DNA of 37,807 nt from Candidatus Calditenuaceae archaeon. GTDB lineage: Archaea > Thermoproteota > Nitrososphaeria_A > Caldarchaeales > Calditenuaceae. This document shows, in pieces, positions 17,952 to 26,473 of this stretch (position 1 is the first letter of the stretch; each line of letters opens with the position of its first letter). The notes under the pieces are model-generated. The model did no database searches. It saw nothing but the letters and a program-made list of their open reading frames with translations, and had not been told where the DNA came from. A program made the position numbers and the translations under genes. Location of the stretch: positions 1 to 37,807 of the forward strand of contig JANXEE010000015.1 in the NCBI GenBank assembly GCA_025058225.1, in the 5' to 3' direction.

Positions 17952-20735
17952 TTGGAGTTCGACGTATCGGCCTACGACATCGAGTACCTACGATCGAGGG
18001 GGTTCTTGAGGAGAAGGTGTAGGGTCTGCGGCAAGCACTTCTGGACCCTCGACCCCGAGAGGGACAACTGCAACGAGGCTCCGTGCGTTCCCTACGAATT
18101 CATCGGAAGGCCCCCGACCCGAAGCAGGTACACGCTCGACGAGATGCGCAGCGCCTTCATCGGGTTCTTCGCGGAACGGGGTCATGAGCCGATCGATCCC
18201 TACCCCGTCGTTCCGAGATGGAGGAGGGATCTGTATCTGGTCTCCGCGAGCGTGGTCGATTTCCAGCCCCACGTGACGTCCGGGCTGATGGAGCCTCCAG
18301 CGAACCCACTCGTAGTCAGCCAACCGTGCATAAGACTGGTCGACGTAGACAAAGTGGGCCTCACGCTCGGTCGTCACATGACGGTCTTCGAGATGGGTGG
18401 TGCTCACGCGTTCAACTTCCCCAACAGGGAGGTCTACTGGAAGGACAAGACCGTCGAGCTCTGCTCCGAGTTCTTGGAGAGCCTCGGAGTAGAAGAGGAG
18501 AAGGTCGTCTATAAGGAGGGTGTGTGGAGCGGCGGTGGCAACGCCGGGCCGTGCTTCGAGGTGAACGTCGGCGGACTCGAAATCGCTACGCTGGTCTTCA
18601 TGAGCTACAAGGTCCTCGACGGTGGACTCGAGGAGCTTCCGGTGAGGACCGTCGACACAGGATACGGCATAGAACGGTTCGCATGGTTGAGCAACGGCAC
18701 ACCGACCGCCTTTGAGGTGGTCTATGCTTCAATCATCTCCGAGGCCGAGAGGCTTCTCGGGTCCTTCAGGGTCGACCCGCACTTCCTGTACCGTTACGGG
18801 AAGTACTCGGCTTGGATACAACCGGGCGGATCGGTAACGATCGCTGAGGCCAGACGCAGGGCCGCGCAGCTCGCAGGTGTTGACCTACGGCCGACGTTGA
18901 AGGACCTCGAGTCGTTGGAGAGGTTCTACGCCTCTCTGGACTACTCGAAGAGCATCGCCTTCATCGTCTCCGAAGGAGTTGTGCCGTCCAACACGAGGGT
19001 CGGTTACTTAGCGAGGCTTCTGATCAGGCGCCTTCACAGGACCCTTCACAGGCTCGACTCGGAGGATAAGCTCCTCGATCTCTTGGACCTGCAGCTCAAG
19101 CACTGGGGGCGGAGATTCAGACAGCTTATCGAGGCTAGGGACGACGTCCTCGAGCTCGTCGACTACGAAGTGAAGAGGTTCTCAGAGACGCTCTCAAAGG
19201 GCTCCGCGTTCTTGGAGAGGACGATGAGGGAGATCAAGTCCACGGGCGGCAAGGTCACGACGGATCTCATGATAAGGCTGTACGACGAGCGCGGCTTACC
19301 TCCGGACCTCGTGAGGGAGTTCGCTATCGCATCGGGAGTTGAGGTCGACGCTCCGGAGAACGTACAGGAGATCGTCGCGAGCATGCACGTCTCCGAGTCC
19401 CCTAAGTCTGATACGGTGGATCAGAGGGGTCTGTTGGTGTCCTCGCTCGTCAAGGCTCTCCCACCAACCGAGAAGCTCTTCTACGTCGACCAATACAAGA
19501 CCGAGTTCGAGGCGAAAGTACTGGCAGCAGAGAGGGGTATGGTCGTGCTGGAGGCGACCTGCTTCTACGCCGAAGGTGGAGGTCAGGTGGCCGACACAGG
19601 CCTTATCGAGCACAGCTCGGGGAGCTGCAAGGTGACGGATGTCCAGTCCTACGACGGGGTCATAGTCCACTTCGTCGAGGGCCGGCTCCCTTCAGTCGGG
19701 GAGGTCGTGAGGGGACGCGTCGATAGGGAGAGGAGGCTCAGCATCATGAGGCATCACACGGCAACCCACATCCTGATCGGTACGGTCAGGAGGGTTCTGG
19801 GCAGACACGCGTGGCAGATGGGTGCGAGGAAGGAGGAGAAGAGGGCGAGGCTCGACGTCAGCCACTACAGGTCTCTCACGGAGGATGAGGTGAAGGAGAT
19901 CGAGCGCGTCGCCAACGAGGTCGTCGCCAAGAGGTTGCCGGTTGAGGTGAGCCTGATGCAGCGTCACGGTGCAGAGCGGACATACGGGTTCACTCTTTAT
20001 CAGGGCGGCGAGGCACCTGCGGGCACCGTACGGGTCGTGAACATACCGGGCTGGGACGCAGAGGCCTGTGGGGGGACGCACTGCAGCAACACCGCCGAGG
20101 TAGGATTCATCAAGGTACTTGGGACGGAGAAGATCGCCGACGGCGTCGTGAGGCTGGAGTACGCGGCTGGCCCTGCCGCACTGGAATACGTCCAGAGCCA
20201 GCTTCACAATCTCAACATCGAGCTGGAGGCCTTGAGGTCGGAGAACAGGGAGCTCAGCCTCTACGCGGGGAAGCTGCTCGAGCAGGTCGAGTCTGAGGAG
20301 CCCAGCGACACCGGTGCAGTTCGGTCCTACCTAAGGGCCCACTACGCTCTGGCAGCGAGGGGTTGGTTCGATTTCAGGAGGTATCAGAAGGAGGAGAGGG
20401 TCGGGAGCCTTAGGGTCGTCTTCGACTACCTGAAGACCATGAACAGCGAGCTGATCTCGGAGATGCTCCAGACAGTCAACCACGTCAAGGAACCGACCGC
20501 GATAGTGCTGTTCAGACAGGAGCCCTCGGGCCTCAGGGTATGGCTCTCTTCCAACAGGCAGGCCGCCTCAATCGGGTTGGAGACAGAGGTCCTGAGGGGT
20601 GCTCTGCGAGACGCGATCGGTGTGGAGGTCATGGAGGTCGGCACCAGGGCCGTTACTTTCGAGGTCCCTCATGTGAAGCTCGGTGACCTCTACAGCAGAC
20701 TGACGAAGGTCATCGCCGAACTCACTGGCCGGTGA
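17952..20735 (+). CDS. alaS: Alanyl-tRNA synthetase
   Basis: Archaeal AlaRS with class II core, HHTATHIL editing motif and CGGTHC. Likely start is the TTG at 17952. Confidence 0.97.
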   Translation: MEFDVSAYDIEYLRSRGFLRRRCRVCGKHFWTLDPERDNCNEAPCVPYEFIGRPPTRSRYTLDEMRSAFIGFFAERGHEPIDPYPVVPRWRRDLYLVSASVVDFQPHVTSGLMEPPANPLVVSQPCIRLVDVDKVGLTLGRHMTVFEMGGAHAFNFPNREVYWKDKTVELCSEFLESLGVEEEKVVYKEGVWSGGGNAGPCFEVNVGGLEIATLVFMSYKVLDGGLEELPVRTVDTGYGIERFAWLSNGTPTAFEVVYASIISEAERLLGSFRVDPHFLYRYGKYSAWIQPGGSVTIAEARRRAAQLAGVDLRPTLKDLESLERFYASLDYSKSIAFIVSEGVVPSNTRVGYLARLLIRRLHRTLHRLDSEDKLLDLLDLQLKHWGRRFRQLIEARDDVLELVDYEVKRFSETLSKGSAFLERTMREIKSTGGKVTTDLMIRLYDERGLPPDLVREFAIASGVEVDAPENVQEIVASMHVSESPKSDTVDQRGLLVSSLVKALPPTEKLFYVDQYKTEFEAKVLAAERGMVVLEATCFYAEGGGQVADTGLIEHSSGSCKVTDVQSYDGVIVHFVEGRLPSVGEVVRGRVDRERRLSIMRHHTATHILIGTVRRVLGRHAWQMGARKEEKRARLDVSHYRSLTEDEVKEIERVANEVVAKRLPVEVSLMQRHGAERTYGFTLYQGGEAPAGTVRVVNIPGWDAEACGGTHCSNTAEVGFIKVLGTEKIADGVVRLEYAAGPAALEYVQSQLHNLNIELEALRSENRELSLYAGKLLEQVESEEPSDTGAVRSYLRAHYALAARGWFDFRRYQKEERVGSLRVVFDYLKTMNSELISEMLQTVNHVKEPTAIVLFRQEPSGLRVWLSSNRQAASIGLETEVLRGALRDAIGVEVMEVGTRAVTFEVPHVKLGDLYSRLTKVIAELTGR

Positions 20736-21579
20736 TGGCCGCAAGGGCCCTCGCCTGTGCCTCTGCCTTCTGAAGGATGCCAGCTACCGTATCCGGCGTG
20801 ACGTATCCTGACTCGTATGCCAGCTTGATCGCCCTGAGGTGGGCCACGGCCAGCAGGTCGGGCACTACCTCAGGCTCCGGTATCCCGAGCTCTATCAGCA
20901 GCGCTCTTGCCGTCGAGTGGCAGGATCCCAAGTCCCTCCTCACCGACTCGAGGTCCAGAGAGAGTCGTTCGCCGGGAATGATCAGCTCACCGTCAACGGC
21001 GGCCACCAAGTTCAGTCCCCTGTAGACCGCAGGTATGTCGAGTTTGCTGAGGAGGCTCGCGAGCGGCGGGGATATCACGTCACCCCTCTTCGCGACGACG
21101 CTCTCCCTCGCGATCCATATGGTCCCCCCCTCTATCTTCGTGGGTATTCTGAGCTTTCCGAACTCGGAGAGTATTGGACCAGGAGGGATCCCCGTGTTCA
21201 TCTCGGGCACAGAGACGTCTATGTCCGCGACCTCGCCGGCCTTCGGCGGCGTCAGTATCCTGCTCGCGTCGATCTCCAACTTCAACATGAACGGGTTGGT
21301 TTGAGAGAAAACGAGCGCAACGGGGTGACTGAGGCCCGCCAGGAACTCAGCGATGGCCTTCCTCCCCGATCGTTCAGCCGCCTTGACCGCGAGGTTCTTT
21401 TTCGTGACCCTGATCGTCGCCTTCGTTCGAATTTTGACCCTGAAGCTCTGAAGGACGTTCGTGCTGGTCTTGGTGAGGTTCAGGACCATGACTACCGGAT
21501 TCGACCTCATCAGTTCCTCTAAGTGCTCGATCTCCTTCGCCTTGCGCTCCCTCGGCCTCAGCAGAGCCGTCGCCGACAT
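20722..21579 (-). CDS. rpl10: Ribosomal protein P0 (archaeal L10)
   Basis: P0 pattern: RPRERKAKEIEHLEELMRSNPVVMVLNLTKTSTNVLQSFRVKIR; TNPFMLKLEID; GPILSEFGKLRIPTKIEGGTIWI. The usual acidic ...GLGALFG tail is absent. Confidence 0.93.
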   Translation of the reverse strand: MSATALLRPRERKAKEIEHLEELMRSNPVVMVLNLTKTSTNVLQSFRVKIRTKATIRVTKKNLAVKAAERSGRKAIAEFLAGLSHPVALVFSQTNPFMLKLEIDASRILTPPKAGEVADIDVSVPEMNTGIPPGPILSEFGKLRIPTKIEGGTIWIARESVVAKRGDVISPPLASLLSKLDIPAVYRGLNLVAAVDGELIIPGERLSLDLESVRRDLGSCHSTARALLIELGIPEPEVVPDLLAVAHLRAIKLAYESGYVTPDTVAGILQKAEAQARALAAITGQ

Positions 21580-21648
21580 CGCCTTCCCTGCTTGAACAGT
21601 CCCAGCTAAAAACGGTTCACGAGGGCGTCCGGTGGTGGATGACTTGCT

Positions 21649-22029
21649 GTGAGCGACTCAAATAGCACCTCGAAGGAGACCTCTCCGATGCCTCTGGGGG
21701 AGAAGGGGCTCCGGGAATGCTGGGAGCGGCTGCGCCTCACGATAGCCGACTTGAGGGCCTTCATAGAGACCGACGATTACGAGTTCGTGAGAAGGGCAGG
21801 TGAGCGGGTCAGAGAGCTCGAGAACAACGAGTACCTGAGCGAACTCTCCGGACTAACGGACCTCATCAGCAACGTGAAGGCCATGAACCAGAAGATCACC
21901 CAATCGAACGGCAAGCTTGACGACGTAGATCACGGGCTGCTCGTTCAGCAGGCGGTCTACTCGATCTCGAGAGCTAACATCCTCTCGGTCGGGATAGAGT
22001 TCAGGTTGAAGCGCGCGAAGGGTGGCTGA
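21649..22029 (+). CDS. Hypothetical alpha-helical soluble protein
   Basis: Coding-like ORF whose TGA abuts the nuoH stop tail to tail (TGATCA). Confidence 0.6.
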   Translation: MSDSNSTSKETSPMPLGEKGLRECWERLRLTIADLRAFIETDDYEFVRRAGERVRELENNEYLSELSGLTDLISNVKAMNQKITQSNGKLDDVDHGLLVQQAVYSISRANILSVGIEFRLKRAKGG

Positions 22030-23082
22030 TCAGGCCAGGACCCCTGAGAGGTACACGATGACGCCTGTGATCAGCAGGTTCAGCAGCGCCAACGGTATCA
22101 GGTACCTCCATCCCAAGTCCAGGACTCTGTCGATTGAGAGCCTCGGATACGCTCCTCTTACCAGGACCATCAACGTGAAGAGGACCAGTGACTTAACGAT
22201 CACCCAGAAGGGCGCCGAAATCGTATCGGGGACGAACGGCAACGGTGGCCCGTACCAGCCTCCCAGGTAGAGCAGCGAACCCAGAACGCATAGTGCCAAT
22301 ATCTTCTCGTACATGGCGAGCTGGAAGACGACGAAGTGGGCGCCGGAGTACTCGGTCTGCCACCCGAAGACGATCTCGCCCTCCGCGGTGGGGATGTCGA
22401 AGGGCACCCTTTCGGTCTCGGCGAGGGCCGCGGTGAAGAACACAACGAACCCTATCATCTGCGGAAGTATGAAGGGTGCCCTGGCCTGGGCCTCGACTAT
22501 CTTCTGAATGTCGAAGGAGCCGGCCATTAGGACAACGCCCGCAAGGGCTAGGAACAGAGGTATCTCGTATCCGAAGAGCTGGAGGGCCATCCTCGTCAGG
22601 CCGATGAACGGGTACTTGCTCCCGGACGCGTAAGCAGCCAGGAGTATGGGGATCGGTGAGACTGCGATCACTGCGAAGAACAACAACAGTCCTATCTCGC
22701 TCGGATAAATTATCCAACCCGCACCGAAGGGGAGGAAGGCGAATAGCAGCAGGGAGAGAAGCAGAGCCGCTGACGGCATGGTCCAGAAGAGCGGCCTGAT
22801 GGCGGATGAGGGTGTTATTCGCTCCTTCGAGAGGAATTTGACTGCGTCCGCGATCAACTGGAGGACACCTGAGACCTTCCCGACGTGTAATGGCCCTACT
22901 CGCAGCATGACCCTCGCCAGAAGCTTCCTTTCGTACCACACGGCGAACATGCCCAAGATCGTGCTGAACAGGGCACCGGGGAAAACCGCGGCCTTAATGA
23001 AGGCGTCTGAGAAGATCCAACCGAGCAGGGTCCTTATCGGTTCGGGAGCGCTGGCGAGCAATTGGGCCAGCTGTTCGATCAA
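22030..23082 (-). CDS. nuoH: NADH-quinone oxidoreductase (complex I-like) subunit H
   Basis: Polytopic protein with LAETERVPFDIPTAEGEIVFGWQTEYSGAHFVVFQLAMY. Confidence 0.95.
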   Translation of the reverse strand: MIEQLAQLLASAPEPIRTLLGWIFSDAFIKAAVFPGALFSTILGMFAVWYERKLLARVMLRVGPLHVGKVSGVLQLIADAVKFLSKERITPSSAIRPLFWTMPSAALLLSLLLFAFLPFGAGWIIYPSEIGLLLFFAVIAVSPIPILLAAYASGSKYPFIGLTRMALQLFGYEIPLFLALAGVVLMAGSFDIQKIVEAQARAPFILPQMIGFVVFFTAALAETERVPFDIPTAEGEIVFGWQTEYSGAHFVVFQLAMYEKILALCVLGSLLYLGGWYGPPLPFVPDTISAPFWVIVKSLVLFTLMVLVRGAYPRLSIDRVLDLGWRYLIPLALLNLLITGVIVYLSGVLA

Positions 23083-23086
23083 GACC

Positions 23087-23479
23087 TCATCCCCTCCTCC
23101 CAGCCACCTCCTTCAGCTGAGAGCTGGCGTAGAACGACGCCACGGTCGCTAATGCCAACAACAGCAGCAACGACGGTGTCACGCCCGTCTCAACGATGGC
23201 AACCAGCGACACGAAGATCAATATCGCGATGACCGCATAGGCCACGTAGATGATGACGTAGGGGAAGTACTCGACCGGGAACGAGCTCAGGGCTGACCTG
23301 ATGGGCGCCTGACCGGACTCGAAGGCCATCTTCTTCACCCTCGACGACCTCCTAGGCGCTATCAACCAAGAGACCAGGTAGAACACGTCCGGCGCTAAGA
23401 GCACCAGTATCACGTAGAGGATGAAGGGGTCCCAGAGGAACCAGAGTTGCTCCGGCGGTGCGGCCATCTCGTAGTCCAC
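23087..23479 (-). CDS. nuoA: NADH-quinone oxidoreductase subunit A (divergent)
   Basis: Three predicted TM segments and the NuoA loop KKMAFESGQAPIRSALSSFPVEYF, immediately upstream of nuoH. Confidence 0.85.
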   Translation of the reverse strand: MDYEMAAPPEQLWFLWDPFILYVILVLLAPDVFYLVSWLIAPRRSSRVKKMAFESGQAPIRSALSSFPVEYFPYVIIYVAYAVIAILIFVSLVAIVETGVTPSLLLLLALATVASFYASSQLKEVAGRRG

Positions 23480-23550
23480 GTGTTTAGATCAATATAGGTA
23501 TGCCTCTTCCAAAAGAACGTTAAAATTAATGGCGTAGGGTCGGATTCCAG

Positions 23551-24168
23551 ATGTCCGAGGCGTTCGAGAAGGCTGTAGAGTGGGTGAGGTCTCAGGTGGC
23601 TCAGGGCACTCCGCTGAGCACGGTGATGAAGGACGTGCCTACCTTCAAGGACGAGAAGTTCACGGTCAACAGGGTCGCCTCCGTGGACCCCTTGATTGTC
23701 GGCTACTCGGACCCGAAGCTCAACATCAAGATCAATGACGCCACGATCAGGGCCGTAACCCGGGTAGCGAAGATGCACGGACTCGACGCGATCCCAACGA
23801 CCAACATGATACTGATTAAGTCCGGAGAGCGAAATGTCGCCTTCGTCTCACCGGACGGCGTCTACTCGTCTGATGGGAGGGTGTTCACGGACCTGATGGT
23901 CACGATTCAGACGCAGCCTGTGGACGCACCATTAAAGGACAGCTGGTTGGACTCAATCACACAGCTGGTCTCGTCCAAGTTGTACGACCTTGTCTTCACG
24001 GCGCTCCTCTTCTTCCTGTTACCGACGACCTTAGCCGCGATATCTTTGATAACGACTCCCTCCCTATGGTTCCCTTATCCCCTGAACATCGTCGTAACGG
24101 TACTGCTCTTTCTGATCTCAGTTTACGTCATCAAGAAGTATCTCAGAGAGAACCCTCTCCGTAGGTGA
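23551..24168 (+). CDS. Hypothetical protein with soluble N-terminal domain and two C-terminal TM helices
   Basis: Hydrophobic helices DLVFTALLFFLLPTTLAAISLI and LNIVVTVLLFLISVYVI. Confidence 0.6.
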   Translation: MSEAFEKAVEWVRSQVAQGTPLSTVMKDVPTFKDEKFTVNRVASVDPLIVGYSDPKLNIKINDATIRAVTRVAKMHGLDAIPTTNMILIKSGERNVAFVSPDGVYSSDGRVFTDLMVTIQTQPVDAPLKDSWLDSITQLVSSKLYDLVFTALLFFLLPTTLAAISLITTPSLWFPYPLNIVVTVLLFLISVYVIKKYLRENPLRR

Positions 24169-24280
24169 CCATTTCGTCTAGGCCTCCCTTTCGCCTTTAC
24201 GATTATCGGCTTCTTTTGGAGCGCAATCGTAATCCACAACTTAAAGCAGGTATAAGATTGAGTTGATAAGGTAAGTTCTA

Positions 24281-24327
24281 GAAATTTCCAGTATACAGTT
24301 ATATTACGGTAGAGACCTACAAATTTC
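24281..24327 (+). promoter_or_regulatory. AT-rich inverted-repeat arms flanking the TATA-like element of the ICL gene
   Basis: GAAATTT (24281-24287; part of the palindrome GAAATTTC) and AAATTTC (24321-24327) are exact reverse complements around TTATATTA at about 24299. Confidence 0.4.
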
Positions 24328-24334
24328 AGGAGTC

Positions 24335-25594
24335 ATGAATTGGAAAAGCGAGCGGTGGCACGGAATAGTGCGGCCCTACTCCATTGAGGACGTCGAGCTA
24401 CTGAGAGGCGCATGGCCTCCACACTGCGTCCTCGCGAAATCACTGTCGGAGAAGTTCTGGAACCTACTCAAGACGAGGCCTTACGTCTTCGCGGCCGGCG
24501 CCCTAACCGGTAGCCAAGCTGTACAGATGGTTGATGCTGGGTTTGAGGTGATTTACGTCAGCGGATGGCAGATCGCAGCCGACGCCAACGAGGCCCACTC
24601 GACGTATCCTGACCTAGGTCTTTACCCCAGCAACAGCGGTCCCATACTGGTGAGGAGGATTTTGAGGGCTCTGAGAAGGGCTGACCAGATCAGAGCCCTA
24701 GAGGGCAGGAGCGGTCCTGACTACTTCGTACCCCTCATCGCTGACGGTGAGGCTGGGTTCGGTGGTCCGCTCCACGCATTCGAGCTGGTGAGCGGTTTCA
24801 TCGAGGCTGGAGTGGCATCCGTACACCTAGAGGACCAGCACCCCACGGAGAGGAGGTGCGGCCATCTGGGCGGTAAGGTTTTGGCCCCTCTGAGCAACTT
24901 CAAGAGGGTATTGGTGGCTGCGAGGCTTGCGGCCGACGTTCTTGATGTTCCCTTGGTGCTGATAGCTCGCACCGACGCAGAGGGTGCGTCCTACATCACC
25001 AGCGATCACGATCCGGTCGACAGCAGGTACGTTTACGGAGGGAGGACTCCGGAGGGGTACTTCAAGTTCAGGGGAGGGCTTGATGCAGCCGTCGATAGAG
25101 CGCTGGAGCTCGCACCGTTCGCGGAGATGATTTGGTTCGAGACTAAGAGGCCGAGCCTTGAAGAGGCCAAGGAGTTCGCGGGTAAGGTCCTCTCCCGTTT
25201 TCCGGAGAAGATGTTAGCATACAACCTGTCACCGTCCTTCAATTGGAAGAAGTCGCTGAGCGATGAGGAGATCGCTGAGTTTCAAGACGAGCTAGGTCGC
25301 ATGGGTTACAGGTTCCAGTTCATAACGCTCGCGGGCTTTCACGCACTTAACGCGTCCATGTTTGAGCTCGCAAGGGAGCTCAAGCGGCGGAACATGCCTG
25401 CCTACGTAGCACTCCAAGAGCACGAGTTCGATCTCGAGAGGCACGGTTACAGGGCAGCGAAGCACCAGACCTTCGTCGGCGTTCATTACTACGACAAGGT
25501 GTATGACGTGATCACAGGCGGCGAGGGTTCTGCGAGGGCCATGATGGGGTCGACCGAGGCCGAACAATTCGTGGGTGGGCGCAACAGGCGTTAG
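24335..25594 (+). CDS. Isocitrate lyase family protein (isocitrate / 2-methylisocitrate lyase)
   Basis: AceA-like: GALTGSQAVQMVDAGFEVIYVSGWQIAADAN, RRCGHLGGKVLAP, NLSPSFNWKK, MGYRFQFITLAGFHALNASMFELA. Confidence 0.93.
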   Translation: MNWKSERWHGIVRPYSIEDVELLRGAWPPHCVLAKSLSEKFWNLLKTRPYVFAAGALTGSQAVQMVDAGFEVIYVSGWQIAADANEAHSTYPDLGLYPSNSGPILVRRILRALRRADQIRALEGRSGPDYFVPLIADGEAGFGGPLHAFELVSGFIEAGVASVHLEDQHPTERRCGHLGGKVLAPLSNFKRVLVAARLAADVLDVPLVLIARTDAEGASYITSDHDPVDSRYVYGGRTPEGYFKFRGGLDAAVDRALELAPFAEMIWFETKRPSLEEAKEFAGKVLSRFPEKMLAYNLSPSFNWKKSLSDEEIAEFQDELGRMGYRFQFITLAGFHALNASMFELARELKRRNMPAYVALQEHEFDLERHGYRAAKHQTFVGVHYYDKVYDVITGGEGSARAMMGSTEAEQFVGGRNRR

Positions 25595-25666
25595 AGCTTC
25601 CTCCGAGTCTGATCGGGTTCTATCAACTGTTCGGGTGAAAATGCTGATATTCGGCTGACTGATGGC

Positions 25667-26434
25667 GTGGACGTGCCAGAGCCGGTCTTCATAAGGGCCA
25701 AAAGAGAGCACATAGCAGAGAGGGCGATAGTCGTGGGCGACCCGGCCCGGGCGAGGCAGTTGTCTGAGCAGCTCAACAACTCCAAACTCGTCAATGAGAG
25801 CAGAGGTTTCCTCACCTACACAGGCCACTTCGAGGGCGTTCCAGTGACCGTGTCGTGTCACGGCGTTGGCGGAGCCTCGTCTGCGGGTGTCGTCGAGGAG
25901 CTGATCATGTTGGGGTCAAGGATCATCGTTAGATTGGGTACGACTGGTGCGTTCTTGCGGGGGATGAGGATAGGAGACGTTGTGGTTCCTACGGGTGCCG
26001 CATACGTCAGCGGCCCCTTGCTCCAATACGTCCCTGACGCTCACATCACACCGGTCCCGAGTTTCGAAGTCCAGAAGAAGATCGTGGAGGAGCTCACCTC
26101 GTCCGGTATTAGGCCGTACATCGGGCCGGTCTTCTCCAGTGATGCCTTCTACGCAGAGGACCCAGACTTCGTGAAGAAGTGGGTGTCGAGGGGTTGCATC
26201 TCTGTCGAAATGGAGTGTGCGACGATATTCGGGATCTGCATGCTTAGAGGCGTCAAATCTGGTGCGGCGTTGCTCGTCAGCGACAACTTAGTGGAGCACC
26301 TCCCCATGCATCACGCCGATCAGTTGAGAGAGTATGTGGAGAAGGTGGGTCGTGCTGTGTTCAGGGCGATCGTCTCGGTCGATACGTCGTCAGGGTTCTA
26401 TCACACAACAGCTCCGACTAGGGAAGAGGGGTAA
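25667..26434 (+). CDS. Purine nucleoside / uridine phosphorylase family protein
   Basis: AIVVGDPARARQLSEQLN, GSRIIVRLGTTGAF, and VEMECATIFGICMLRGVKSGAALLVSDN. Confidence 0.9.
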   Translation: MDVPEPVFIRAKREHIAERAIVVGDPARARQLSEQLNNSKLVNESRGFLTYTGHFEGVPVTVSCHGVGGASSAGVVEELIMLGSRIIVRLGTTGAFLRGMRIGDVVVPTGAAYVSGPLLQYVPDAHITPVPSFEVQKKIVEELTSSGIRPYIGPVFSSDAFYAEDPDFVKKWVSRGCISVEMECATIFGICMLRGVKSGAALLVSDNLVEHLPMHHADQLREYVEKVGRAVFRAIVSVDTSSGFYHTTAPTREEG

Positions 26435-26473
26435 CCGTAGATTATTTATGTAGCTGAGCGTATTATTAATTCG

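Noticed and set aside
19296-20207. Antisense ORFs opposite alaS (19296-19670, 19692-20207)
   Set aside because: Shadow ORFs of a well-supported alaS; no recognizable domains.
20839-21522. 227-aa plus-strand ORF opposite P0
   Set aside because: Antisense shadow of rpl10 with an Arg-rich, non-protein-like composition.
25292-25861. Antisense ORF across the lyase/phosphorylase junction
   Set aside because: Overlaps two well-supported plus-strand genes; no family motifs.
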